A stretch of DNA of 64,000 bases from Akanthomyces muscarius (Eukaryota; Ascomycota; Sordariomycetes; Hypocreales; Cordycipitaceae): the NCBI RefSeq assembly GCF_028009165.1, contig NC_079243.1, forward strand, positions 3,906,001 through 3,970,000, given 5' to 3'. Shown one piece after another: positions 20,017 through 31,160 of this stretch; the first letter of the stretch is position 1, and the number at the start of each line of letters is the position of its first letter. The notes beneath the pieces are model-generated. The model was not told the DNA's origin. It did no database searches and saw only the letters and a program-made list of their open reading frames with translations. Both the position numbers and the translations under genes were made by a program.

Positions 20017-22019
20017 GCTGAACTGCAGATACCGACGGCTCAGCAAGCTAAGCACCTAGTTGCCGGTAAAGTTCGTTTGCGGGCTGAATTGGAATTTTTT
20101 AGAGTTTTCGCCCTCCTTTGTCCAGGCTGACCAGGAGAAGGAGGAGGAGGGGAGGGCCGGGTGGAGGAGGGTGTGATGTATTTTTGAGTTTGGGGGGCAG
20201 CGCTACTGTGTCGGGCTAAAACCAAGGCAGAATTGGCAAGCCCAGTGAGCAAGCAGCAGAGGGCCCGAAAGAAAGAGGAGAGCACGTTTTTTACGCCGAG
20301 AAAAAAGACGATTAGCGTCGACAGGTAGCTTGTGGTGGTGGCTACATGAAGGCCGGTAAGTAGTAACGAGAGCGAAAGAAGAGAAGAGAATGGCATTGGA
20401 CGGGGATTGGCCGGAGAGCAATAAAGAGGCTGGCCACCTAAGCCTAGCTCGGTACCTACTGGGGGCCAGCACTAACCAGGACCAGCGCCCTGCCGGATAG
20501 CGCTGTGAAGCATGCTGTAGGTACCCAAGCCACTGATGAAGCGAACAGCTCTCACAACGAGACGAGCGGGACAATGTATCTTCTTCTACATCGCATAAGG
20601 CCTTGATTTGGTATTGATCCCTTCACAGGCAATGAATCGATAACTGGTGCATCATGATTGTGTACCCATTGTCAGGATTCCGCGGCGCCATGAACGAGGC
20701 CCTGCTGCCGCTGGCCAGATAGACACATTTATTGATGCAGGCTGCGGCCAAGAGGGGCGCGCCCCTGCACAAGAAACAGCTAATCCTGGCACAACAACAA
20801 GACAAGGCCCTAAAAAGTTGCCCAAAGAGGTTGATCCATCAATACCATCGCATGTTGTGTCTGCATGCTTCAGCTGCGCGCGGCGTTCCACGGCTTTTGG
20901 AGGTGGTGATTGGTCCAGGCGGCCGTGGAGAAAGGATTACAGGCTGGACCCGGCTGCTGCTTAGAGCGGGCCTACGGCGGAGTTGAGCGCTGCAAGGTGT
21001 CAATGTGTACCTGTACCTACCTACCTGAGTTGCAGCAGTTGCAGCCAGCCAGCGCTGTGGACCATGCTTGCGAATGAGCTGCACCAAAATGATGTATTGG
21101 GTACCTAGGTGAAGTACGAGCTGAGCAGCAGCATTGACTGCAGCACGTCAATCAAAAGGGCCATCTCTGTAGAACCTGCAATCTGCAGAGCAACGACATT
21201 GTGTTTCGCTGAATCGTCGGAGAGCACCTCAGTTATCTAAGGTAGGCACACCACTGTAGGTACCGGCCTACAGTGGGGTCTATAGCGGGATACCACCAGC
21301 GCATCAAGCCACCATGGCGCCTCGTGGCCCGCTGCACTTCCAGCGCTTTCGGGCTGTCTCACCAGCCACACCGGCCCTGTCTCGGTCCCACGGCGCAAAA
21401 GGAATTGCAAACGGGCGGCCAATTGTATCCGCGAGACACGTTACCTTGTCTCTGATGAATGCAGATTCGTCCTTTTTTTCTTCTCGACGCTCGTCAACCT
21501 GCCTCTTGGCCATCTCTCCGCTGGGTACCAAGCTCATGTGTACCATCGCACGGATAGCACCCCTCTGCCTGCCGTGCGCCCCTCTACAGCGATCGCGGCC
21601 GATTGCCATCCCCAACAGGCAGGGAATTGCGAGAATTGCGTCACTTTACCACCGCCTTTCCATTAATGCCTTTGCGGCATGGTTCTCCAGCTTGGATTTT
21701 GGAGAGGATCCTGATAAGCGCTTCAAGCACTAAAAACCAATAGTAGCCTCCCCAGGCCCCGCTGCAGGCACCGCCAGAGATCGCAGCCACGGCTGTGCCA
21801 TCGCCCAATCTTCAACAGCCTGCCAGCCTGCGTGGGCTGACCTTGACAATGCGCGCGCACTCCACTCGCATGATGCGATTTTGACACGCCATTCAGCTAC
21901 AAATGGCTCGGATAGAGAAAAATAGACGGAACCGTTCCTTTGGTGACGGGGAGAAGGATGATAAAAACAGCAATCTTTTGTCGGCCGCGCATAAACTGAT
22001 GCCATCCAGGTACAAGCAA
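20017..22019. other. 2-kb gene-poor stretch with GTAGGTACC-type motifs
   Basis: No supported gene. Short motifs built on GTACCTACC/GGTAGGTAC recur at 20451-20460, 20516-20525, 21008-21027, 21101-21110 and 21256-21264. This repeated element is the only structure noticed. Confidence 0.45.
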
Positions 22020-22587
22020 CTACTGACGACCGACTCTCATGGCAACTACGGAGACAATGTCTCCCACTTGAACAGCTCGACTGCCCGGCTTCTGCAGGTC
22101 TTGACAATCGACCTTGAGCTCCTCACCATCTCTGGTCAGGATAATGCTGTGGCTCAAGGCAACCCACCAGGGTCCGTCCCAGGCTAGTGTGCCCGCCCTC
22201 CGCACCTTGTAAGTCTGAACTACCACGCAGCGGTAATCGCCCTCGGGCAAATCGTTGAAATCGCTGTAGGGGCTGTGGCTAAACGTTAGAAGACTAAACG
22301 TGACCAGACAAAAGGCAACATGTCGAAGACCCCGCAAGGCGAGGCATCATTCATCCCCGTCCAGTCACGTACCTAGACGGAGCGGTGTTTTCTGTCGCGC
22401 CACCATGCACACGGTTCTTTACTGGCACATCTGTATCGGGCTCCTCCTCGTGGGCTCGCTTGACACCTTGGTGCACTAGCCAAGTTAGAATGTCTTTCTT
22501 GGGGTCAACTAGATCTCTGCGGATGTTGAAGCTGAGGAAAGAGGCACCCACAGCCCGCCAGAGGTTACCTCGCCCGCATAGGTACAT
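22020..22587 (-). CDS. possible small protein, function unknown
   Basis: Two frames join across a consensus intron (22372-22279, donor GTACGT, acceptor TTTAG) and stay in phase: 22587-22373 plus 22278-22020, 157 residues. The second exon reads like real protein (SPYSDFNDLPEGDYRCVV, then LAWDGPWWVALSHSIIL, then GDIVSVVAMRV). The in-phase junction is the main support. The start is uncertain: more coding sequence may lie upstream, where a strong GTAAGT donor occurs near 22615, but I could not join it in phase. No signal peptide or family was recognised. It could be a lineage-specific gene or a decaying one. Confidence 0.35.
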
Positions 22588-25222
22588 GGGTTGTCTCGGG
22601 CAACAGTCTCAACTTACTGATGCTTCTGCCTGAATATCACGAGCCGTTTTTGCGAGATTATGTATTACGCAGATATGCAAATGGGTTCTTGTGCCAGAGG
22701 TCATCAATATCCAAGGGTAGAAATGTTGTTCTCGTCGAGAGCTTCAGCAATTGAAATACAGCTCCCGCGACACACATATACCCAGCGACGAGGTTACACC
22801 TGAGCTTTCTTGTGTATCATAACACGATAGTATTAACTCCAATGCTATAAACATATTAGCAGAGCAATAGAGTCCTGGCATGCTTGTGTAGCAAACACGG
22901 GCCGCTTTGCCTCACTTACCAATCCACCTTGGCCTGCCTTTCTTCCATGGCTCGCAAGCTTGCTACGCTGCTGCAGCGTGTGAGACAGCTTGTCCAAGCG
23001 AACCTTGTGCCGCATCCAAGCACTGTTCAGAATCGTAGCCGCAGCAAGACAGTTGGTAAGCTTCAAGCATGCGGTCTCACCCAATCCCGTGCCGGACACG
23101 TTCGTGTCTCATCGGTGCGTGGTGTGTCTGTCCCGGCTTAGACAACATCCGAGGCGCGCCTCTTCCGCCTCGACTTGGCTACGCCGACTCGTTGGGCACC
23201 TACTAGTTAGTGTGTTGTGAGTGTTCGATCAGACCTGTTCTGTGAAAGAAGCTTTTGGAAAAAAAGACAGAGCGAAGATGCTTCCCGGCCTCCGTCTGTA
23301 CATCTGTCGGGACCGCCGATGCAAGGCTCCCGCCAACCAACCTCCGGAGACATAAACATCCACACCTCCACGCCCAGTCTGTGCAGATATGCATGCAGCC
23401 GGATCGCAGCCTCATTATTGGCGCCAGCCAGGCTCCCTGGCGCTTTTCTTCTTTGCCAGTGCTTGGACAGCTATATGTCACGGCTGCTATTATCAGTTAC
23501 TAATGAACGAGCAGGTGCTGTCCCTCCCAATCCCACACAATGGGATGGAACGCTGGCCGTTGATTCTGAAATCGGCCAAACATAAAAGAGCGCTATCGGT
23601 GCCTCATTATTCCTATTATTGTTGTTGTTATTTGGTCTCTCTTCTTCACTTCTGCAATTTCAGCCCAATGCAGATCCAAGAACCGTTGGTGAGGCTTCCA
23701 ACTCACCGCCCACAGGCAGCCAGCAACAAGGCGCCACTGTTTGTTCTAGATGGTCTGCGCGCGCGCACGCCCAATCCAAATCCAAAAATGCGCCCAAGCT
23801 GAGTAGGCTGAATAGTAAACAACACGCAGCATGAGACGACCTGCTGCGTTGGCTGAAAATGGGCAATCTCGCAGCTCAGCTCGACCGGGGCTAGCCAGCA
23901 TCCGAAACCTTGACGCCCTCCCTCTCTTGCTCGCCTTAACAACAAGCTTTTTTCCCCATAGGTTTGCATCCCACACGTTGCAGATATATTAGTGATTGGC
24001 GGTCCGCCAGGCGCCAAAACCTCAGACAGTGATCGCCGACTTCCTGCAACGCCAATCTAGAGACAATTTATTAGCATCGTGTCGTCATACACGGCGCACC
24101 ATGGCGCTCTTTGATCAACACTTGGTTTATTTGCACAACAACATGAAAAAGACTTTCCACCGAACGGCGCATATATGTGAGGCGGTGGCTAGCCTCAAGC
24201 CACGCTGAAACTAGACGGGTCGATAACCCAAAGCAGCTATACCACAGCCTGTGTTGGCTAGAGCCGGCCCTTCTTTTTCTTTTGGCATGTGCATGGTAAT
24301 ATGGTGGAATAAAATAACTGATGCAGTTGCCAGGCACTTATGCCGCGTTCTTCAGCGGCATTCTGCAGCAGCGTTTCAACGATCGCTTTGACCTCCGCAG
24401 CACTCCGGCTGCCGCCGGCTCCGCACACTCCGCCTTGTTATCTGGAACGGCAAACGTGCTGGGATAGGTTGCTGCAAGTCATGCGGTATTTAACACCATT
24501 TGAAAATTTACCATGGCCAGTTCTCATCCCATGTATGCTGTTTGCGTAAGTCCAATTAACAGAATGCTCTGTCCTTTACCTCTATCGGCCCTCCATATGC
24601 ATGTCGTATCCCGCCGCGAGGGACCGGCACTGGATTCTAAAAGTTTACATAAATGGGAGTGAACTAAATATGACGAACTGTGTGACTGACGCCGGCTCGC
24701 ACTTACAGGACATGTCTGCGCCGCTGTATTACGACGATTCGCGCATAATTTGGCTGTAGATCTCGATCATGTACTCGACGGGTTTCTGCCCTGGCATGTG
24801 GCGTAAACATAGGTCACAATGACTTAATTATCACGCAACCAAGATCCTTACAGACACAACTCCTAGGCTAATCAGATATATATCATATGAGTCACTTAAT
24901 GGTAATATAGTAATTAATTAAGTATGTTGACTTTGAAGAAAACTCTGCTCCGGATGAAGGCGGTACCCTATAGAATGGGACGGTCATGATCCGCACGCTC
25001 CAAGGTTCAACGTGAGAGAGTTGTTTCCGGTGTTTTAGAAAGATCAAGCAAGATTCGGGTTGTTTTAAGTAAAAGTAAGAAATACGGTATGATAGCGCAA
25101 TATATACACTTCACAAACAGTAAAGTTAAATTATATACAATTTCGAAACGTAGCAGCCTAGCGCATACCCTGTGCGGCGGCTGGATCAAGAGAAATTCCA
25201 CAAATATTCATCAAACTACCAT
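22588..25222. other. 2.6-kb gene-poor, AT-richer region
   Basis: No supported gene. A stop-bounded minus-strand frame near 24260-24440 has protein-like composition (AAEVKAIVETLLQNAAEERG) but no start codon. 24800-25200 is noticeably AT-rich. Nothing resembling an intact transposon was seen. Confidence 0.4.
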
Positions 25223-26254
25223 TTAGTTGGTCGTAATACCGCAGCTGCTGGGGTTGTTGTCGCAGTTGCACTTGGACGCAGCGTAGACCCAACCAGTAAG
25301 ACGGCTATCAATCAGTCAGCACGACCATTCTACCACTCATTCTTTTTCACTCTACAGGTTCTTGTCACTTACTTGGCAATGTCGCTTGAGTAGCAGTGTG
25401 TTGCGATGCCGTCCTGGAGGTTGCCCGTGTGAGAGATGGAGCCCGAGTTGTAGAGGCGCGCCGCGCGGTAAAACGCCGAGACGTCGCTGTGGCCCTGGCG
25501 GTTGAGCGTCTGCGCGAGGCCCTCGCCCTTGGCCGTGCCGGCCGTGCCCTCGGAGATCATCTGGTAAATGGTACCCGACGGGCACGGATTCTGTACGCGG
25601 CCGTTGTCGTTGCACGTGGCCTCGCCGTCGTGGTCCTGCATCAGGCCAGGGTTGCGCACGCCGTAGTTGGTCGTCTTGACGCGCACGCAGCCGCCCGACT
25701 CCTGCATGATGACGGCCAGGATGAAGCGATGGTCGACGCCCGACGCCGAAGCGGCCTTTTGGATGCCGTCATAAATGGCGCCCTAGATGTATCTGTATTA
25801 GTGGCTATGTTTTGGTTTTTTTGAAGTGTCAGTTGAGAGAAGGATGAGCGTACAACTTCGGGACCAGAGTCATTGGCCTGGCCCTGGCCGGAGCAAGAGT
25901 TGAACATTTGGTTCTTGTAGTTGTTGAACCTAAGCTTCTTAGTACGCCGTTCGGAACGTCTTTAGTGTTGGTCACTTACATGTCGACAAAGGACACCCAG
26001 CGGCTACGGTCCGGCCAGCCGGCACCCGTGCTGCCGTCGCCGTAGTACATGTGATACTCGTCCTTGCCGGCACCAATACCGTCGTGGGTGTTGCCAGAGT
26101 TGAAGTTGGCAATGGCGCTGTTGGTCACCTTACCACCGAGCTGGCGGCTGTCGAGGGCACCGATGGAAAAGTCGACCTCGGGAGTTGTGGGAGTGGCAGG
26201 GATCGCGAGGGCCGCGCCGGCCAGCAGGGCAGAGATGGTGGTCTTGGCAATCAT
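25223..26254 (-). CDS. secreted lysozyme/lytic-transglycosylase-fold protein (paralogue 2)
   Basis: Four exons (26254-25980, 25929-25854, 25782-25373, 25304-25223) join in phase to give 280 residues. A signal peptide (residues 1-17) leads into a short pro-region with Pro/Thr. The catalytic-type block is FILAVIMQESGGCVRV followed by NYGVRNPGLMQDHDG, the SLT/GH23 pattern of a Glu in QES and a GLMQ segment. Later comes GHSDVSAFYRAARLYNSGSI and a C-terminal cysteine cluster (SKCNCDNNPSSCG). Acting outside the cell on a muropeptide-like glycan is the likely role, for example against bacteria or as a nutrient enzyme. It shares fold signatures with the protein at 7215-8006 but differs in gene structure (three introns against none), so the two are not recent duplicates. 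Confidence 0.8.
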
Positions 26255-27872
26255 TGTGCGCGAGTAATTATGTACAAAAGCGGGAAGTGTATGTATGTAT
26301 GTACTGTAAGGACAAGGGAAGCAGAAGAAGAAGAAACTGCAGAAGCTGTGATGATTTTATCTAGACAAGCCTTGAAACAACGAGGGACACGAGCTTCTAG
26401 ATATAGATTTTCCCTTGGACAAAGCGTCGAGCGCATCTCCCCGACTCGTTAGATTTCCAGTATCTTCTCACGCGCTATTGCGATGATGCCAGTTGCCCTT
26501 TCCGGACTGGCCTCGGTGATTCCTCAGCACCATCCCCGTGCCATCTTTGCAGCGCGGACAATCGGCATCTACGAGACTCGAGAGACGCTTACTGGTACCC
26601 TGGTCCCGAATCTATCAGGGCCGCTAGCCAAAGTACAGCCATCCCGATGGGCAGCTTTGGAGCACTGTGATTGATGGACAAAGCTAGCTGACAGCCCGTC
26701 GCGATGTAAGACCACTAAATAGGCGGGCCGAGTGGTGCAGCGTCGCAGCCGGCAAGTAGACACCATCCCAGAGCCGACGACCGTAGGGTTCGGTACCTGC
26801 ATCTTGGTAGGGCATTGATGCCGCTTCAATCGCGATTTCTGGAAGAATTACTTGGAGGTTTTATGTTATTGGTTGGTCACTTGCCTGATCTGAGAGCCCG
26901 GCGTGAAATTCTCCCTACCGACAAAGTAGAAGAGTAACTGGCAAAAGAAATGGAACACTTCAGTAAGGGACTAATTACGGCATGCCGAATCTCTCAGATA
27001 GTTTTCTTTTGAGATTCCTGCACCTAGGTTGGTAATGGACGCCCGCGCGGTCTGTGATAGCGGCTGGCTCAAAGAATTGCTCCCAGCAAAGCGGCCATTC
27101 GCGGAACAGGTCTCGACGTTGATTGGCGCAATTATATCGACAGGTGACAGGCACCCATCTCGCTTCCGGCTGGCCCCAGAACGCCCTGTAAGCAACGTTC
27201 ATCTGCGAAGATGCACTCCATGGCGGGACAAGGCCGCCACATGGTGGCGCTAGGTGGCATCACGCTGCCAGAACTTATAACTAATCGCAATGGCAAATGC
27301 GTCTTTTTTCGGCACCTTGACGGCGGAATATGGAAGAGCGTGATCAGAGAACTGGGCCGAATCAGGCAGCTTCGGTAAGTTGATAGTGCATGGGGATGCC
27401 GATGGAGATGCCGCTAAAGAACTACCGATATGGGGTGGTGCTGACAGGGCCAATAAAGACTATTTGGGGTCCGGGGCTACTGTGATAGCGGAACAATGAC
27501 AAGGGGAGCAGCGACCATGCCGGACGCTAAATCTGGGCGGCGTCGGCATCCGCGATGTCCCTCTTTATGTGAATGTAACGAGGTCATGCAGGCCAGTGGT
27601 GCTGGCGGTCTAGAGCATACATCGAATTAAAACACTGCTTCGATTGATGTGGCCAAAATATGCGCAAATAGAGAACGATAGTGTACAAAACCCTTCTGGA
27701 AATACATCAGCTCTGCCAGCTTCTCGCTTGTGTAGAGCACGCACCCCGATATGAAGCTTGGTCAATAGAAGCAGAGCTTCCGATTACCATCTGCTCATTC
27801 CAATCATTCAACTCGCTCTTGACTTCGTGACCATTTAAATTCCGAAAAATTCTCCATTCCAACATCACACTA
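26255..27872. other. intergenic region
   Basis: A short GTAT microsatellite lies at 26289-26304, just upstream of the lysozyme-fold gene. The rest has no recognisable gene or repeat. Confidence 0.45.
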
Positions 27873-28604
27873 CTAAGTGTAGCAACCTGGCTGAGCGGTA
27901 ATGGCATCATTAATCAGCGTAACAGCTCCGTGTAGAGCACAGAAAGTACCCTGGTTGCTCGCTCCATCACGGACCGCTATGGAAGTATAGGCCAGAATGT
28001 TGCCCTGCAGCGCCGCCGCCGCACCAACCGAAGCCGAAGATCCCACAACAAAGAAGACATTACACGCCTGAGCACCGTTGATCAATTCGACCTGGGAAGC
28101 CGCCATTGCGCCAAAAGTGGTCTCGATCAAGAAGATGAACTGGCCTGCAGCATTCGATGAGCCATCCAAGGTGAGAGTTCCGGTGAGCGTAGCGGCAGAG
28201 GTGGGAAATGTGTATGCGCCGGGAGCCAAGGTTAGGCCTCCAAGATCAGCGGCTGGCAGAGCACTGGTGGGCGTCACGGCCCGAGCATTGGTATATGCGC
28301 TCTGGCAGGCGGCTTCGGCGTCGCATGCGGTGGTTCCTCCGGCAGATGTTATGCCCGTACATGAGCCAGGAGGGAATCCTGCGATGCTTGACCCAGGGCA
28401 GGTGCCGCAGTCTCCAGTGACCAAGGTCGCGCCGGTGCTGGTAAGAGTTGTGCCTGCGATAATGCCGAACGATTCGGCGAGTCCCATTACGATGGGTGCT
28501 CCACGCTTCGTGACGGAAGGATGGGCATGACCCAAGGTGTTGAACTGTGCAGTGCCAAGTGCCACGAGGATGAGCCTTGATGCACTGAAGATGGTAAACT
28601 TCAT
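27873..28604 (-). CDS. DUF3494 ice-binding-protein-like secreted protein
   Basis: The chosen start (28604) gives 243 residues with a signal peptide (hydrophobic core ~9-22) and a possible KR processing site at about residue 33. An upstream in-frame ATG at 28682 would bury the signal peptide and is rejected. The mature part shows the DUF3494 layout: GLAESFGIIAGTTLTSTGAT, then LGGLTLAPGAYTFPTSAATL, TLTLDGSSNAAGQFIFLIE, and NVFFVVGSSASVGAAAALQG followed by GNILAYTSI. The family folds as a right-handed beta-helix that binds ice crystals or acts as an adhesion module. An unusual Cys-rich insert (GDCGTCPGSS..GSCTG..ACDAEAAC) sits after the first block. The gene is intronless with a TATA box at 28779-28787. 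DUF3494 genes are patchily distributed and often judged horizontally acquired. An actual ice-binding function is not shown. Confidence 0.88.
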   Translation of the reverse strand: MKFTIFSASRLILVALGTAQFNTLGHAHPSVTKRGAPIVMGLAESFGIIAGTTLTSTGATLVTGDCGTCPGSSIAGFPPGSCTGITSAGGTTACDAEAACQSAYTNARAVTPTSALPAADLGGLTLAPGAYTFPTSAATLTGTLTLDGSSNAAGQFIFLIETTFGAMAASQVELINGAQACNVFFVVGSSASVGAAAALQGNILAYTSIAVRDGASNQGTFCALHGAVTLINDAITAQPGCYT

Positions 28605-28778
28605 AGTGATGGAAGTTGTTGGTGACAAGTGTGAAGTGAAGTTGCTTGAGAACTTGAGTAGTTTAATCAAATCAAGGCGCAAGATGATGGTTGAAGAGCG
28701 GGAGGAGGCTATGGAGTAGAAGTGATTGACTGAGAATTTGACTGATGGTTACCTAAGATTTCATGGGGGCAACGGCTC

Positions 28779-28787
28779 CTTATATAC
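28779..28787 (-). promoter_or_regulatory. TATA box of the ice-binding-like gene
   Basis: The minus strand reads AGTATATAA about 175-183 nt upstream of the chosen ATG at 28604. Confidence 0.45.
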
Positions 28788-28917
28788 TCGACGGATTTTA
28801 TCGGAAACCCTATAGACAGTACAGCGTTTTCTAGCCAGTATACGCATAATACGCCGTAGAAGGCGCAGCAAATTATATAGTGTTCTAAGACACGGCTGAT
28901 GATCGTGAAGTGTGTAT

Positions 28918-28937
28918 ATCGGGCAAGATCGCCCGAT
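28918..28937. promoter_or_regulatory. palindrome with CGG-N10-CCG layout
   Basis: ATCGGGC and GCCCGAT arms flank a 6-nt centre. The site lies about 315 nt upstream of the ATG of the DUF3494 gene. Inverted CGG half-sites with 10-nt spacing are the type bound by Zn2Cys6 factors such as Put3; use here is inference. Confidence 0.35.
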
Positions 28938-31160
28938 TCTGGCGAGCTTTTTCAGCTCCCACCACATTCCACCACTACAGTATAAAGCCGTACGGGAATA
29001 TCAAACTCTGGAAGAACCAGTTTATGCGCCGAAGTAATCGCCTTTTTAAGTGGCGAGGATCAAGCAGCAGATGAGGCAGCCATATAGGGGCGATTATTAC
29101 CGCCAGTTACAATGGCATGTGTCGGATAACACTGCTTCTGTTTTAAACAAGCTGTCGTGTGATGCGGATGTAAGCAAGCAGACTAAAAGGACTTGGAAAA
29201 GAGCGACTACAGGTGTCTGAGAAAACCCTCGGTAGCTGGGATAGGCCAGGGACAGACATCACGTCAGATGGGGGGGGTTCCAGGAAACCATTGACTTTTT
29301 ACGGCACTTGCCTCCAACGAATGCAGTCAGATTCGGCTAAACGAGAATCAAGAAGATACTCAAATCCACGTATATTTCATGTATTGGCTTGTGCTGGGCC
29401 GTGGATGGTGTGTATTCCTTATGAATCGTTCTCAACTCTTGTCAATTGAAATAGCTTCGAGGGCACACACTTTGAACGTGAGTTTGTGCGGTGGAGAATT
29501 GGGCGCGCAGCTCGAGAGGCGTATGCGACGTTGGGCAGCTCACATTCTGATCGTCGACTAGAAATTCTGAACAGGGGAAACAGGCTCAATATTCACCAAG
29601 TTTCTCTTCTGAGGCGAGGCGGGAGTCGCAGCATGTTGGAGAGTCGCAGGTTGATTGGCTGCGCAACGCAACAAATGATTCGAGAGGGAAAAATGCCGCG
29701 AATCAGAAGAACAATGGAGCCAGGTAATGATGAAGCTTGTGAACAGCCCCTTGAAAGTCTTGACAAGATGGTTGTGATCTGCTGCTGCGAGCATTCCTCC
29801 GCCCCTTGACCCAGATGCGATCGGACCTTGTACCAGAACAATCTCCATCTAAACATTGGGCACGACCATGAAACATCTCGACGTGAGTAGGCTGCCAAAA
29901 TTTGTTACTGACATTGGCTATCAAAAATGCCATGTTGAACGTGAATGGGCAAGTCGGAATTTACATATATGGGGAGGGGCTCTCAGCGTCGAACAATATC
30001 GAGACAAAAGACCATTCTCAGGAATTCTGGCTGCAGGTACAAATAGCAGAGCCGCACAGCAGCCAGCCAGGTGACACTATGAAAAAAAAAAAAAAAAAGG
30101 AAAAAAAAAAGGCACAACGGTGGTGTCCCATCCTGGTATTTCGGAAGAGACTCTTTGGTCAGACTGGAAGATGGAAAGAATGCTAATAGAAGGCGACAAT
30201 GGATAGATTGTAGGAATCGCCAGTCATGCAGCTTGCGCACCCTGGAGGAGTTGGCACGGCTGGCACCGTAGATCTTGTTCATGCGCTCGTGGCGCTGTTC
30301 CTGACAGGACGAACTGGTGTGTCCAACGCTAACTTATTTAGCTGTCGGGATATTTTCCACCCAGTGGCTGATGGCGCTTTGACGTCATGCCTCGTCCAAG
30401 ACAGTGTCTCTAGCCAGAGACAGCTGCGGCATCTAGGGAGCTAATGCGGGTGCATTGGGGCCAACAGGCGAAGGCAGAAAACTTCGTACGCTATTCGAAA
30501 AAAGAAAAGGGAGTGCTGGGAATCCATATGATGGCTTTGTATGAGTGAGGTACGACGCCCATGTGTGCTTGTTTGCCGTCGGAGATACCTTCGATGCGCA
30601 CTGATGTCGACGCAAGTTCACCAGCGGCACCCAGACAGCAGTCAAGAAATCAAGTTAGCGTCCAGGCTTGTACCTAGTCAGTGGAGCTGCACCAAGCGCC
30701 CTCGTCCTTTCTCAACGCTGCACCATTTTTTTGAGCATCTCATCTCCTTCTTGGCTTGCCCGCTTGGTCATTTTTTTTCTGCCACCATCTCGACAGCCGC
30801 CCGCCTCAGCATACTGGTCAGTGGGGCTACCACTCGAGCGCTAGAGACATCGTCGAGCACGTTGTGCATCTCGCGCTTCTGAGAGGTCCCTCATCTTCCA
30901 GGCGGCCCCAAGACTCAGACCCTGACATACCAGCCCGTGGCCTGCGAATCTTCGAATCGGCACACGGAGCCTGCACAAGTCTCAGGCCTCATGCTGCCCG
31001 GCCGCCTTGAACGTGTTCCGAACAAAAAGGCACATCCTTCCGGCGGATCGGGTCCTGCAGGTGATCTGGCCCGTCTACACTCCTTGTCGAGAAGAGCAAA
31101 GGTCTCGTGCGGCGTTGCTGCTTCTGGTTGGGCCTTCTCATCGTCTCTCGCTACGCGGCA

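Larger units (their letters stand above)
28605..31160. other. 2.5-kb intergenic region with a palindromic site and A-rich tract
   Basis: It holds the promoter of the ice-binding-like gene and, at its right end, the promoter of SYG1. An A tract of 17 plus 10 bases separated by GG lies at 30082-30110. Open frames here look random. Confidence 0.45.

Noticed and set aside
21314..21733. Plus-strand frame of 139 codons
   Set aside because: Composition is random, there is no domain, signal peptide or intron support, and stops are avoided only by base composition.
30082..30110. A-rich tract as a retroelement poly(A) tail
   Set aside because: No reverse-transcriptase-like frame or target-site duplication is next to it; it is treated as simple sequence.
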